A stretch of 64,000 nt of DNA from Faecalitalea cylindroides ATCC 27803 (GTDB taxonomy: Bacteria > Bacillota_I > Bacilli_A > Erysipelotrichales > Erysipelotrichaceae): contig NZ_KI271016.1 in the NCBI RefSeq assembly GCF_000469305.1, positions 58,914-122,913 of the forward strand, in the 5' to 3' direction. Shown here one piece after another: positions 18,309 to 26,360 of the stretch; position 1 is the stretch's first letter, and every line of letters starts with the position of its first letter. Below the pieces are notes generated by a model that was given only the letters and a program-made list of their open reading frames with translations, did no database searches and was not told the origin of the DNA. A program made the translations under genes and the position numbers.

Positions 18309-19604
18309 ATGTCACTATTTTTAGGACCTATGAGACATCATATCCCGGGGAAAAAAGAACTTACAGAAAGTGTACCTTTAATGGAACTTCAGCCTAAAAA
18401 GGAAGTTTATATTCCTTTGGTAGCTGGAGCAAACACAGACTTTGAGATCTTTGTTCAGGAAGGTGATGCCGTCAAAGTTGGGACAAAACTAGCATGTACA
18501 AAAGCTGGGTTCTGTGTTCCAATTTATTCCAGTGTATCTGGAACGTATAAAGGGATCGTCAAACGAATGCATAATTCATTACGTCCACAAAATCACATGG
18601 TAATTGAATGTGATGGAAAACAAGAAAAGATCCAAGCTTTTAAACCTCTCGATTATAAAAGTGCTTCTAGAGAAGAATGTGTCGAGTTTGTGAAAAATGC
18701 TGGGATCGTTGGACTTGGTGGAGCAGGGTTTCCTGCTTATGTAAAGTATTCAAAACCAGAAGGCATTGACTGTGTTTTGATCAATGCGGTCGAATGCGAA
18801 CCTTACATCACAGCTGATTATCGAGCTGTTATGGAAGATTGTTCTTCTTTGATCACGGGTTGTAAGATCATGAAGAAAATGGCAAATACTGACAAAGTCT
18901 ATATTTGTATCAAAAAGAGTCATCCGGATTTAATAGAAAAAGTTCAATCCGAATTGCATGATGCACAAGGAATCGAAGTAAAACCAGTTCCAGATGTATA
19001 TCCAATGGGATGGGAGCGTGTTTTGGTGCGTGAAGTTTTACATAAAGAATACAACGCATTACCAGCAGAAGCAGGTGCAATTGTAGGAAATGCCAGTACA
19101 GCAATTGCGATTGCCCATGCTTTTGAAGATGGAGATGCGATTTATGAAAAATGCTTGACCGTAAGTGGGGAAGGCGTTAAGAAACCAACAAATGTTAAAG
19201 TTTGTGTTGGTATGCCCGTAAGTGAAATCATTGAAGCTTGTGGCGGTTATACAAGTGAGAATGTTCGTTTGATTGCCGGTGGGCCAATGATGGGTAAAAC
19301 GATCGTAAATGATATGTTTGTCGTTGATCGAGCAATGAATGCGATTACTGTGCTTCCAGATAAGCCGGTTGATGCGATTGCGTGTTTACGATGTGGTCGA
19401 TGCAGTGACCATTGTCCAAGTGGTTTGCAGCCAGTTCGTATTTCACAGGCATTAAAGGCAAACGATGTAGACGAGATGGCAAAACGTGGAGCCAGCAGCT
19501 GTATCGAATGTGGTCTATGTACCTATATCTGTCCATCAAAAATTGATGTAACAGAAAATGTTCGTAAAGCTAAGCGAATCGTAGCCATGAAGAAAAAGAA
19601 GTAG
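18309..19604 (+). CDS. rnfC: Rnf electron transport complex subunit RnfC
   Basis: 431 residues. The N-terminal part carries the barrel-sandwich and NADH/FMN-binding (Complex I 51-kDa-like) regions with GLGGAGFPAYVKY (about 137-149) and INAVECEPYITAD. The C-terminal part has two 4Fe-4S motifs, CLRCGRCSDHCPSG (about 361-374) and CIECGLCTYICPS (about 399-411). RnfC is the NAD-facing subunit of the membrane-bound ferredoxin:NAD oxidoreductase. First gene of the operon, RBS AGGAGG. Confidence 0.95.
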   Translation: MSLFLGPMRHHIPGKKELTESVPLMELQPKKEVYIPLVAGANTDFEIFVQEGDAVKVGTKLACTKAGFCVPIYSSVSGTYKGIVKRMHNSLRPQNHMVIECDGKQEKIQAFKPLDYKSASREECVEFVKNAGIVGLGGAGFPAYVKYSKPEGIDCVLINAVECEPYITADYRAVMEDCSSLITGCKIMKKMANTDKVYICIKKSHPDLIEKVQSELHDAQGIEVKPVPDVYPMGWERVLVREVLHKEYNALPAEAGAIVGNASTAIAIAHAFEDGDAIYEKCLTVSGEGVKKPTNVKVCVGMPVSEIIEACGGYTSENVRLIAGGPMMGKTIVNDMFVVDRAMNAITVLPDKPVDAIACLRCGRCSDHCPSGLQPVRISQALKANDVDEMAKRGASSCIECGLCTYICPSKIDVTENVRKAKRIVAMKKKK

Positions 19605-19616
19605 GAGGCTTAGATT

Positions 19617-20786
19617 ATGAAGTTTACTTTTCATGTAAGTCCCAATATAAAAGATCGTTTTTCAACACAGCGTATCATGTGGGAATTGACCGGTGGCTTA
19701 ATGGTCATCTTCGTTATATCTTGTATATATTACGGAACTTCATACGGAATGAATTATGCGATGCAGGCAATCATTCTTCTAGCAAGTTCATTGATTACAA
19801 CTTTAGTTTGTGAAGCTATTTTTGCGTTATGTACAAAGAAAAAACCATTGGATTATATCAAGACATCTTTTGGCTGGGTAACATCTATTATCTTGACGAT
19901 GATGGTTCCAATTTCAATGACACCATATGCATTGATCATCGCAACAGCTTGTTGTATCGTACTTGGTAAATTGTTGTTTGGCGGGTTTGGTAATAACATT
20001 TTTAATCCGGCAGCAGTAGGTAGAGCTATCATCTTTGCTTCATTTATGGGAGCAACGACAGATTTAGTTACAAGCGCTACACCAACGACTGTAATAGCTT
20101 CTACATATAACTGGTTACCAGCTACAAGTTCTGTTTTAGATACTTTCTTGGAGCAGTTTGGAGGGTTCATGGGCTTAGCTCTTGGAACGTATCCTGGTGC
20201 TATTGGTGAAACATTCTCTATTGCGATTATCTTGGTTGGTATTTATCTTGCATTCCGTCAAGTGATTGACTGGCGAGTTCCTGTTACATATCTTGGAGGT
20301 ATCTTTGTCTTAACGGCAATTGTTGCTCTATTAACTGGAATCGAATCTTATCATGGTATACCTGGATTTATCTGGTATCCAGTGTTACATCTGTTAACAG
20401 GTGGTGTGATCTTTGGTGGAGTATTCATGTTAACCGATCCAGTAACAAGTCCAACGAGTGCTGGAGGAAGAGTGATCTTTGCTTTAGGAGCAGCTGTACT
20501 AACTGTATTGATTCGTTTAAAAGCCAATCTTCCAGAAGGTTGTCTATATTCAATTTTATTGATGAACTTATTTACACCAATGATTGAAAATGCTTTAGAT
20601 GGAAAACAGCTAGAAATCAAAAAGAAAGTATGGACTGGTTTTATCTGTATAGCGATCGTTGGATTAGGTGTTTCATTCTATGCAGCAAGTTCAATTGAAC
20701 CAGTAACAAAAATTGAAAGCGAAGCAACTTCAATGGTTGTAGATAACGTGCCGGTTGAACACGTTCAAGAGGAGGTTTCTCTATGA
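19617..20786 (+). CDS. rnfD: Rnf complex subunit RnfD
   Basis: 389 residues with about nine predicted membrane segments. Conserved RnfD sequence LTDPVTSPTSAGGRVIF (about 273-289) surrounds the Thr to which ApbE attaches FMN; GNNIFNPAAVGRA is also typical. RnfD and RnfE/RnfA form the ion-translocating membrane core. The stop codon overlaps the rnfG ATG by 4 bp. Confidence 0.94.
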   Translation: MKFTFHVSPNIKDRFSTQRIMWELTGGLMVIFVISCIYYGTSYGMNYAMQAIILLASSLITTLVCEAIFALCTKKKPLDYIKTSFGWVTSIILTMMVPISMTPYALIIATACCIVLGKLLFGGFGNNIFNPAAVGRAIIFASFMGATTDLVTSATPTTVIASTYNWLPATSSVLDTFLEQFGGFMGLALGTYPGAIGETFSIAIILVGIYLAFRQVIDWRVPVTYLGGIFVLTAIVALLTGIESYHGIPGFIWYPVLHLLTGGVIFGGVFMLTDPVTSPTSAGGRVIFALGAAVLTVLIRLKANLPEGCLYSILLMNLFTPMIENALDGKQLEIKKKVWTGFICIAIVGLGVSFYAASSIEPVTKIESEATSMVVDNVPVEHVQEEVSL

Positions 20787-21292
20787 ACAAGATCTTAAAA
20801 CTAGGTGTTTTTCTAGCTGTTGTATCAGCTATAGCAGGCGGAGCTTTGGCTTTTGCCAATGAAATGACAGCTCCTGTCATCGCTGCAAACAATGAGAAAA
20901 CTGAAAAAGCAGCTTTATTGCAGATGTATCCAGATGCATCAGAATCTGATTTTGAAGAAGTAGAATTTAAATCAGAGTCTACAACAGTTCAAAAAGTTTA
21001 TAAATATAATGACTTATTTATCTTTAATATGAAAGTAAGTGGCTATAAAGATGGTACTACATTCCTGGTTTCTATCAACAGCAACGATAAAATCATTGAT
21101 AACTTTTTAGCTATGAGCAACGGGGATACAAAAGGATTAGGTTCTAAAGTCTTGGAAGATGATTTTAAAAACAGTCTTTTGCAAAAGAGCTCAGAAGAAG
21201 AATTAGATACGATTTCTGGAGCGACCGTTTCTTCGCAACCAGTTGTCGATGCAATCAACGAGGCATCAACATATGTTGATGAGCTTAAGTAA
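20783..21292 (+). CDS. rnfG: Rnf complex subunit RnfG
   Basis: 169 residues. One N-terminal membrane helix (about 5-25) and an extracytoplasmic FMN-binding domain. The C-terminal motif DTISGATVSSQ (about 147-157) contains the ApbE flavinylation sequence S-G-A-T, with the Thr as the attachment residue. It relays electrons to the membrane core. ATGA overlap with rnfD ensures coupled translation. Confidence 0.94.
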   Translation: MNKILKLGVFLAVVSAIAGGALAFANEMTAPVIAANNEKTEKAALLQMYPDASESDFEEVEFKSESTTVQKVYKYNDLFIFNMKVSGYKDGTTFLVSINSNDKIIDNFLAMSNGDTKGLGSKVLEDDFKNSLLQKSSEEELDTISGATVSSQPVVDAINEASTYVDELK

Positions 21293-21306
21293 GGAGGGAC
21301 TTGATT

Positions 21307-21960
21307 ATGAATAGGTTTCAGAATTTTAAAAATGGCTTATTAAAAGATAATCCAGTATTTTCTCTTTATCTTGGTATTTGTTCGACCTTAGCTATTACTA
21401 CAAGCGTAAACAACGGTTTGGGTATGGGTGTTGCCGTAATCTGTGTATTGATCATGTCCAATGTGATCATTTCATTAGTAAGAAATATTACACCTGAAGA
21501 GATTCGTATCCCTGTCTATATCGTTATTATCGCAACTCTTGTTAAGATCATTCAAATGTTGATCGAGGCTTATGCACCTGCACTTAATACAAGCTTAGGT
21601 GTGTTCATTCCTTTGATCGTTGTAAACTGTATCATCTTAGGACGTGCTGAAGCATTTGCCAGCAAACACGGTGTTTTGGATTCAGCATTAGATGGTTTAG
21701 GAATGGGTCTAGGATATACTCTAGCTGTTACATCTATGTCTTTGATTCGTGAAGTTTTATCAACTGGTATGATTAATTTAGTGAATCCATTTGATGAAAC
21801 GCAGGTACTGTTTAATATTCGTATCCTTCCAGATGATTATGTAATCAGTATGTTTAGTTCACCTGTAGGAGCTTTCGTTACATTTGCGATATTAGCGGCC
21901 CTTGTAAGTGTTTATAAAAAACATGCTGATCAAAAAGCGGCAGCTAAGGAGGTAAAGTAG
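21307..21960 (+). CDS. rnfE: Rnf complex subunit RnfE
   Basis: 217 residues, six predicted membrane segments, RnfA/RnfE family. The family motif GLGMGVAVICVLIMSNVIIS and NCIILGRAEAFASKHG are typical. The ATG at 21307 is preceded by AAGGAGGG at the right distance; the in-frame TTG upstream is closer to the ribosome site than is usual. Part of the ion-pumping membrane core. Confidence 0.93.
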   Translation: MNRFQNFKNGLLKDNPVFSLYLGICSTLAITTSVNNGLGMGVAVICVLIMSNVIISLVRNITPEEIRIPVYIVIIATLVKIIQMLIEAYAPALNTSLGVFIPLIVVNCIILGRAEAFASKHGVLDSALDGLGMGLGYTLAVTSMSLIREVLSTGMINLVNPFDETQVLFNIRILPDDYVISMFSSPVGAFVTFAILAALVSVYKKHADQKAAAKEVK

Positions 21961-21961
21961 T

Positions 21962-22537
21962 ATGGGTGAGTTAGTTACTTTATTGGTTACGAGTGTTTTG
22001 ATCAATAATGTTATCTTAAATCAGTTTTTAGGAATGTGCCCATTCATGGGTGTTTCTAAGAAACGCAGTTCAGCAATCGGTATGGGCGTTGCGGTCATGT
22101 TCGTTATTGTCGTGGCTGCAATTGTAACATATGGTTTGTATTATCTTGTATTGGTACCACTAGGATTAGAATTCATGGATTTGATTACGTTCATTCTTGT
22201 TATCGCATCTTTGGTACAGTTAACGGAAATGTTTATCAAGAAAACAAGTCCATCTTTGTATAAATCACTTGGTGTTTATCTACCTTTGATCACTACAAAC
22301 TGTGTTGTATTGAATGTATGTTTGGTTAATATTTCTAATCATTATGATTTTGCTCAAATGCTTATATATTCATTTGGCACGCCATTGGGTTTTGCTTTGG
22401 TATTGTATATTTTCTCTACGATTCGTGAACGTTTAGATCTTTGTGATGTACCTAAACCATTTATTGGAAATCCAATCGCATTGATCGTTGCAGCTATTAT
22501 GTCTATGGCGTTTAGTGGATTGGCAGGAATCGTTTAA
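21962..22537 (+). CDS. rnfA: Rnf complex subunit RnfA
   Basis: 191 residues, six predicted membrane segments; VLINNVILNQFLGMCPFMGVSKK and LPLITTNCVVLN are the RnfA signatures. It is homologous to RnfE and inserts with inverted topology. The stop codon TAA shares its last base with the ATG of a small Cys-rich gene, where many operons would have rnfB. Confidence 0.94.
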   Translation: MGELVTLLVTSVLINNVILNQFLGMCPFMGVSKKRSSAIGMGVAVMFVIVVAAIVTYGLYYLVLVPLGLEFMDLITFILVIASLVQLTEMFIKKTSPSLYKSLGVYLPLITTNCVVLNVCLVNISNHYDFAQMLIYSFGTPLGFALVLYIFSTIRERLDLCDVPKPFIGNPIALIVAAIMSMAFSGLAGIV

Positions 22538-22716
22538 TGAAAATCGTTTTAGCAATCTTATTTTTTGCCCTTTTAGTGACAATTTATATCGTGCTTTATT
22601 TAATGAACAAAAAAACCCCACTTCCAGAGGGGTGTGAAAATTTAAAAGCCGACTGTGAAGGCTGTAAGGATTATGCTTGTACGAATAATCCAGCGCATAA
22701 TTCTAGAAAGGATTAA
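22537..22716 (+). CDS. Small Cys-rich membrane protein inside the rnf operon
   Basis: 59 residues, start ATG overlapping the rnfA stop by one base and ending 5 bases before rnfB, so it is expressed with the complex. One membrane segment (about 3-23) leads to a short tail with four cysteines, C33, C40, C43 and C48 (CX6CX2CX4C), a spacing that could hold an Fe-S cluster or a metal. No known family is recognised with certainty; small FeoB-associated Cys-rich membrane proteins look similar in size and layout. Its place between rnfA and a reduced rnfB suggests a role in the complex, which is inference. Confidence 0.8.
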   Translation: MKIVLAILFFALLVTIYIVLYLMNKKTPLPEGCENLKADCEGCKDYACTNNPAHNSRKD

Positions 22717-22721
22717 GCTTT

Positions 22722-23027
22722 ATGTTATATGCAATTTTAATGATGTTAGTTTTAGGGGCAGTCTTGGGCTTAGGCCTTGGAGTTGCTGATAAGTATTTAA
22801 AAGTAGAAACAGATGAGCGTGTTGACACTGTAACGGGAATGCTGCCTGGTTATAACTGTGGTGGTTGTGGATATCCAGGCTGTTCAGGTATGGCAGAAGC
22901 TTTGGTATCTGGTGAAATGGATCATATTGCCTGCAAACCTTGTAAAGATGACAAGAAAAAAGAAATTGTCGATTATCTTGCAAGTACACCTGGTCCAGAT
23001 GGAAATACGATAAAAATCAAGGGATAG
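22722..23027 (+). CDS. rnfB: RnfB, minimal form with one Fe-S cluster domain
   Basis: 101 residues, against about 180-330 in typical RnfB. It has the N-terminal membrane helix (about 2-21) and the first 4Fe-4S domain (PF04060-like): C46, C49, C54 and C71 in NCGGCGYPGC and HIAC, with C74 nearby. The ferredoxin-like double-cluster domain that normally follows is absent. The stop lies in the operon terminator stem, and the sequence directly after belongs to the opposite-strand rqcH, so this is not a frameshifted long gene. RnfB normally accepts electrons from ferredoxin; how this short form does so is open. Confidence 0.85.
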   Translation: MLYAILMMLVLGAVLGLGLGVADKYLKVETDERVDTVTGMLPGYNCGGCGYPGCSGMAEALVSGEMDHIACKPCKDDKKKEIVDYLASTPGPDGNTIKIKG

Positions 23028-23045
23028 CTTGGCTATCCCTTTTTT
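23021..23045 (+). terminator. Rho-independent terminator of the rnf operon
   Basis: GGGATAGC, loop TTG, GCTATCCC, then TTTTTT. It overlaps the rnfB stop and the rqcH 3' end; on the minus strand the T run is weak. Confidence 0.92.
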
Positions 23046-24673
23046 GCATATGTATGGATCCATTCTTCAATCTGCCTAGGATCTGGATCGATATAAATTG
23101 TTTTGTATGATTTCATTGTCACAAAGCCAATTTTAGAGCCGGGTACTTTTTTGATTTGAGAAATAGGGCAGTAATCAACAGGAACACTGCTTGATTCTTT
23201 TCCTTTTGAATAATAAGCAGCTAAATTTGCACACATACGTATCAATTCTTCATTTAATTCATCAGTTTTTATCAATACATGACTTCCGTGGTAATCTTTG
23301 ACATGAAACCACATATCTTGTTTACGGGAAAGATGATGCGTAATGTAATTGTTTTGAATGTTATTTTTGCCAACATAGATTTCTGCATTTGGTAATACGA
23401 GCTTTAAAATATTTGGTTCTTTTTTCTTCTTCTGTCTATGATTGATCTTCTTTGGCATCAATACCCGTTGTTTGATGAGTTCTTCTCGAATCTCCAGAGC
23501 ATCTTCTACAGAGCAGAATTTCAATTGCTGCTGCAACTGTTCAAAGTATTCAATTTCTTTTCTACACTGTACGATTTGTTCTTGTAGAATGATTTCTCCA
23601 CGTTTTAGTTTATGATATTTTTGATAAAATTTATTGGCGTTATCCTTGATATCAAAACGCATATCAAGTGGAATTTCTATCATTTTACCTGTTTCAAAGC
23701 TTTCAAGACGAATGATTTTTTCTTTTTTGATCTGCGATTGATACGCAAAGAGCAGATCTCCATACTCTTTGTATTTCATATAATCTTGAGATTCATGAAG
23801 GCTTTCTTCCAATTTCGGCAATTTTTTCTTTAATTTTGCGAGTTCTTTATCAACTGTTTTAAAAACATCACCACATTGCTCCTTGATTCGTTGTTTCTGT
23901 TCTTTTTCGATAAATAAATGATCAAGTCCATCCATAAAATCATAGACTTTAGGTATTTTTTCAAGATGTTTTAATTCAATACAATGAAAATCTTTATCAT
24001 AAACATAGAGTTGATTGGATTGAAATATTTCTTCTAAAATGTCTTCGAACTTTTCGTTTTTGTGTAAACGGTAGATAAACTCTTTTGATAACAAAGGAGA
24101 AAAGCCATAAACCTGATCCACAAGACTTTGATCAAGATCCAATGATTGAATGTGTCTAGGATCTTGTTTAAGAGGTTGTGGTGGTAGGGTGTATTTTGCT
24201 CCAGGATGAACTAAGCGTTTTGAATTTTCAAACACGGGAATGCGCTTTAAAGCATCAATAATGATATCTTTTTCATCAACCAAAACTAGATTGGCGTATT
24301 TGCCCATTAATTCAGCATATAACTTTAGATGAGATATATCTTGAAATTCATTTCTTGCTTCAATATCAAAACGAACGATGCGATCAAATCCAATTTGTTC
24401 AATATTTGTAATAATAGCTTGTGAACATTGTTTTCGAAGCACCATAACAAAGTTAGAAGGGCTTGGTTGTGTATTCCTTAAACTCTTAGAGATGTAAACA
24501 CGACTGGTGTTGGAATGAACGTTGATAACTAGGCGTTGAGCCTTTGCTTTGCGTGGATGGATATGAAAGAGTATTTCTTCATCCGATACGTTTTGCATTT
24601 TTCCAATCTTACAAGGTGTTAATTGATTGAGTTTATTTGTTAAAGTATGTAAAAGTAATCCATCGATTGCCAT
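23033..24673 (-). CDS. rqcH: Rqc2-type ribosome quality-control factor RqcH (NFACT family)
   Basis: 546 residues. NFACT-N at about 1-200, a coiled-coil and middle region, and NFACT-R at about 420-535 with WFHVKDYHGSHVLIK. D97 and R98 (IGFDRIV) match the two residues needed for alanine tailing in Bacillus RqcH. The protein binds 50S-peptidyl-tRNA after ribosome splitting and directs C-terminal Ala tails. Older databases call it fibronectin-binding protein. ylmH elsewhere in the window is another quality-control factor. AAAGGAG precedes the ATG. Confidence 0.93.
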   Translation of the reverse strand: MAIDGLLLHTLTNKLNQLTPCKIGKMQNVSDEEILFHIHPRKAKAQRLVINVHSNTSRVYISKSLRNTQPSPSNFVMVLRKQCSQAIITNIEQIGFDRIVRFDIEARNEFQDISHLKLYAELMGKYANLVLVDEKDIIIDALKRIPVFENSKRLVHPGAKYTLPPQPLKQDPRHIQSLDLDQSLVDQVYGFSPLLSKEFIYRLHKNEKFEDILEEIFQSNQLYVYDKDFHCIELKHLEKIPKVYDFMDGLDHLFIEKEQKQRIKEQCGDVFKTVDKELAKLKKKLPKLEESLHESQDYMKYKEYGDLLFAYQSQIKKEKIIRLESFETGKMIEIPLDMRFDIKDNANKFYQKYHKLKRGEIILQEQIVQCRKEIEYFEQLQQQLKFCSVEDALEIREELIKQRVLMPKKINHRQKKKKEPNILKLVLPNAEIYVGKNNIQNNYITHHLSRKQDMWFHVKDYHGSHVLIKTDELNEELIRMCANLAAYYSKGKESSSVPVDYCPISQIKKVPGSKIGFVTMKSYKTIYIDPDPRQIEEWIHTYAKKG

Positions 24674-24695
24674 AAAATCTCTCCTTTATAGTCCA

Positions 24696-24704
24696 ATTGT
24701 ATCA
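24696..24704 (-). promoter_or_regulatory. Extended -10 promoter of rqcH
   Basis: Minus strand TGATACAAT. It is back to back with the gmk promoter. Confidence 0.55.
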
Positions 24705-24712
24705 TAAAGTCT

Positions 24713-24741
24713 TTGACAGTCGAAGTGATGACTTGTACAAT
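24713..24741 (+). promoter_or_regulatory. Promoter of gmk
   Basis: TTGACA (24713-24718), 17-bp spacer, TACAAT (24736-24741), 18 bases upstream of the gmk ATG. Confidence 0.8.
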
Positions 24742-24759
24742 GTATAAAAAGGAGAGTTT

Positions 24760-25338
24760 ATGAAAAAAGGGTTATTGATTATTCTCAGTGGTCCAAGTGG
24801 AGTAGGAAAGGGTACAGTTCGTCGTTATTTTGAAAATGATGAGCGATTAAATCTCGCCTATTCAACATCTATGACAACACGTGAACCACGAAATGGTGAA
24901 ATCGACGGGAAAGATTATTTCTTTACTTCACGACAAGATTTCGAAAACGCAATTAAAAATGGTGAATTATTGGAGTATGCAGAATTTGTTGGAAACTACT
25001 ATGGAACACCATTAAAAGAAGTTGAAAAATTAAGAAATGAAGGCAAGAATGTTATTCTTGAAATCGAAGTTCAGGGAGCAACACAAGTTCAGGAAAAATG
25101 TCCAGATGCCTTAAGCATTTTTATCATACCTCCATCAATGGAAGAGCTGGAAAAACGAATTCGTGGAAGAAAAACGGAAGCTGAGGAAATCGTTCAACAG
25201 CGTCTTGCCAAAGCGGCCCAGGAAATGAAGATGATTCCTCAATATAAGTATATCGTATGCAATGATGATCCTAAGCTTGCTGCAGAATTGATCACTACGA
25301 TCATCTTAAGACATATTGAATTAGAAGAAAATAAATAG
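24760..25338 (+). CDS. gmk: Guanylate kinase
   Basis: 192 residues. The P-loop is SGPSGVGKGTV (about 9-19), then YSTSMTTREPRNGEIDGKDYFF for GMP recognition and EYAEFVGNYYGTP for the lid. It phosphorylates GMP to GDP. ATG 24760 follows AAGGAGAG. It is monocistronic here, between its own promoter and terminator, without rpoZ or priA. Confidence 0.97.
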   Translation: MKKGLLIILSGPSGVGKGTVRRYFENDERLNLAYSTSMTTREPRNGEIDGKDYFFTSRQDFENAIKNGELLEYAEFVGNYYGTPLKEVEKLRNEGKNVILEIEVQGATQVQEKCPDALSIFIIPPSMEELEKRIRGRKTEAEEIVQQRLAKAAQEMKMIPQYKYIVCNDDPKLAAELITTIILRHIELEENK

Positions 25339-25360
25339 GCTGAACTATCAGCCTTTTTTT
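25337..25360 (+). terminator. Rho-independent terminator of gmk
   Basis: AGGCTGA, loop ACTA, TCAGCCT, then six to seven T. Confidence 0.9.
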
Positions 25361-25422
25361 CTAGGCATATCATTCGCTTTTTTATGGATCTGTGTCCATA
25401 ATAAAAGTAGGAGGTAATACGT

Positions 25423-26151
25423 ATGACAAAAAAAGTATGTATCATAACTGGCGGTACGAGAGGTATCGGATTTGCAAGTGTGAAAGCCTTTTTAAAAGAA
25501 GGTTATCAAGTGGTGTTTTATGGCTCAAAAGAAGAAACCGTTACAAATGCTTTAAAAAACTTGAATTATGATAATGTAGAAGGAAGATGGATCAATTTAA
25601 ATGATGAAAAGCTTGTAAATGAAGATTTTACCCAAATTAAAGAAAAATATGGAACGATTGATGTGCTGATTAATAATGCTGGTCTTTCGGATTCGGCATC
25701 ATTTTTAGATTATGATGTAGACCGTTTTGATAAGATCATGAATTTAAATTTGCGTGCAGTATATATTACGACACATGCAGCTGCAACTATCATGAAAGAG
25801 CAAAATCATGGTGTCATTTTAAATACAAGTTCTATGGTGTCTTTATATGGACAGTCAGCTGGCGTAGCATATCCAGTAAGTAAATTTGCGATCAATGGCT
25901 TAACTAAATCATTAGCTAGAGAACTTGGTAAATATGGTATTCGCGTTAATGCGGTAGCTCCAGGAATTATTAATACAGATATGGTAAAACAGCTTCCTAA
26001 AGAAATGATCGAACCTATGATCAATGCAATTCCATTAAAACGAATTGGGGAACCAGAAGATATTGCATCCGCTTTTGTTTTCCTTGCTAGTGATAATGCA
26101 AGCTATATTACAGGAACTATTTTATCTGTTGATGGAGCAATGATGTCTTAA
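25423..26151 (+). CDS. Short-chain dehydrogenase/reductase, FabG-like
   Basis: 242 residues. The Rossmann motif TGGTRGIG (about 9-16), NNAG (about 85-88) and the catalytic YPVSK with the preceding Ser are present. Ending GEPEDIASAFVFLASDNASYITG... is typical of 3-oxoacyl-ACP reductases. It could be FabG or another NAD(P)-dependent oxidoreductase; no fatty-acid genes are adjacent, so the substrate is open. RBS AGGAGG. Confidence 0.88.
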   Translation: MTKKVCIITGGTRGIGFASVKAFLKEGYQVVFYGSKEETVTNALKNLNYDNVEGRWINLNDEKLVNEDFTQIKEKYGTIDVLINNAGLSDSASFLDYDVDRFDKIMNLNLRAVYITTHAAATIMKEQNHGVILNTSSMVSLYGQSAGVAYPVSKFAINGLTKSLARELGKYGIRVNAVAPGIINTDMVKQLPKEMIEPMINAIPLKRIGEPEDIASAFVFLASDNASYITGTILSVDGAMMS

Positions 26152-26184
26152 TTGGTTTTGAATCTGTCTTAGTTGGTACTTGAT

Positions 26185-26212
26185 TTGCCTTTTGTAAGAA
26201 ATTTAATATAAT
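26185..26212 (+). promoter_or_regulatory. Promoter of the leader/ankyrin/EF-G-like operon
   Basis: TTGCCT (26185-26190), 16-bp spacer, TATAAT (26207-26212). Transcription would start near 26219, before the leader open frame. Confidence 0.7.
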
Positions 26213-26237
26213 GAAAGCACTTACGAAGGGAGTGGTA

Positions 26238-26294
26238 ATGATGAAAAATGTTCCAACTGTTTCAACAAGATTCCACTCTTTTCCACATTTATAA
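26238..26294 (+). CDS. Putative leader peptide
   Basis: 18 codons, reading MMKNVPTVSTRFHSFPHL, preceded by a ribosome site GGGAGTGG. Its stop codon overlaps the first base pairs of the terminator hairpin at 26293-26320. A ribosome halted on the last codons would cover the 5' arm of the hairpin and should prevent it forming. Such leaders sit before translation-stress and antibiotic-response genes. Rich in Phe, His, Pro and Ser; no one amino acid dominates. No homologue is known to me, so function is inference. Confidence 0.55.
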   Translation: MMKNVPTVSTRFHSFPHL

Positions 26295-26330
26295 CTGGGG
26301 TACGTTTGCGTGTTCCAGTTTTTATATTTT
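26293..26330 (+). terminator. Leader terminator (candidate attenuator)
   Basis: A 12-bp stem AACTGGGGTACG/CGTGTTCCAGTT with loop TTTG; four pairs involve G-U wobbles or A-T. T residues follow directly. It lies 30 bases upstream of the ankyrin gene and downstream of a strong promoter. Confidence 0.7.
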
Positions 26331-26360
26331 TGATCGCTATAAAGAACGGAGGAGATTAAA

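Noticed and set aside
20351..20620. Minus-strand frames inside rnfD
   Set aside because: Shadows of a well-conserved membrane protein on the plus strand.
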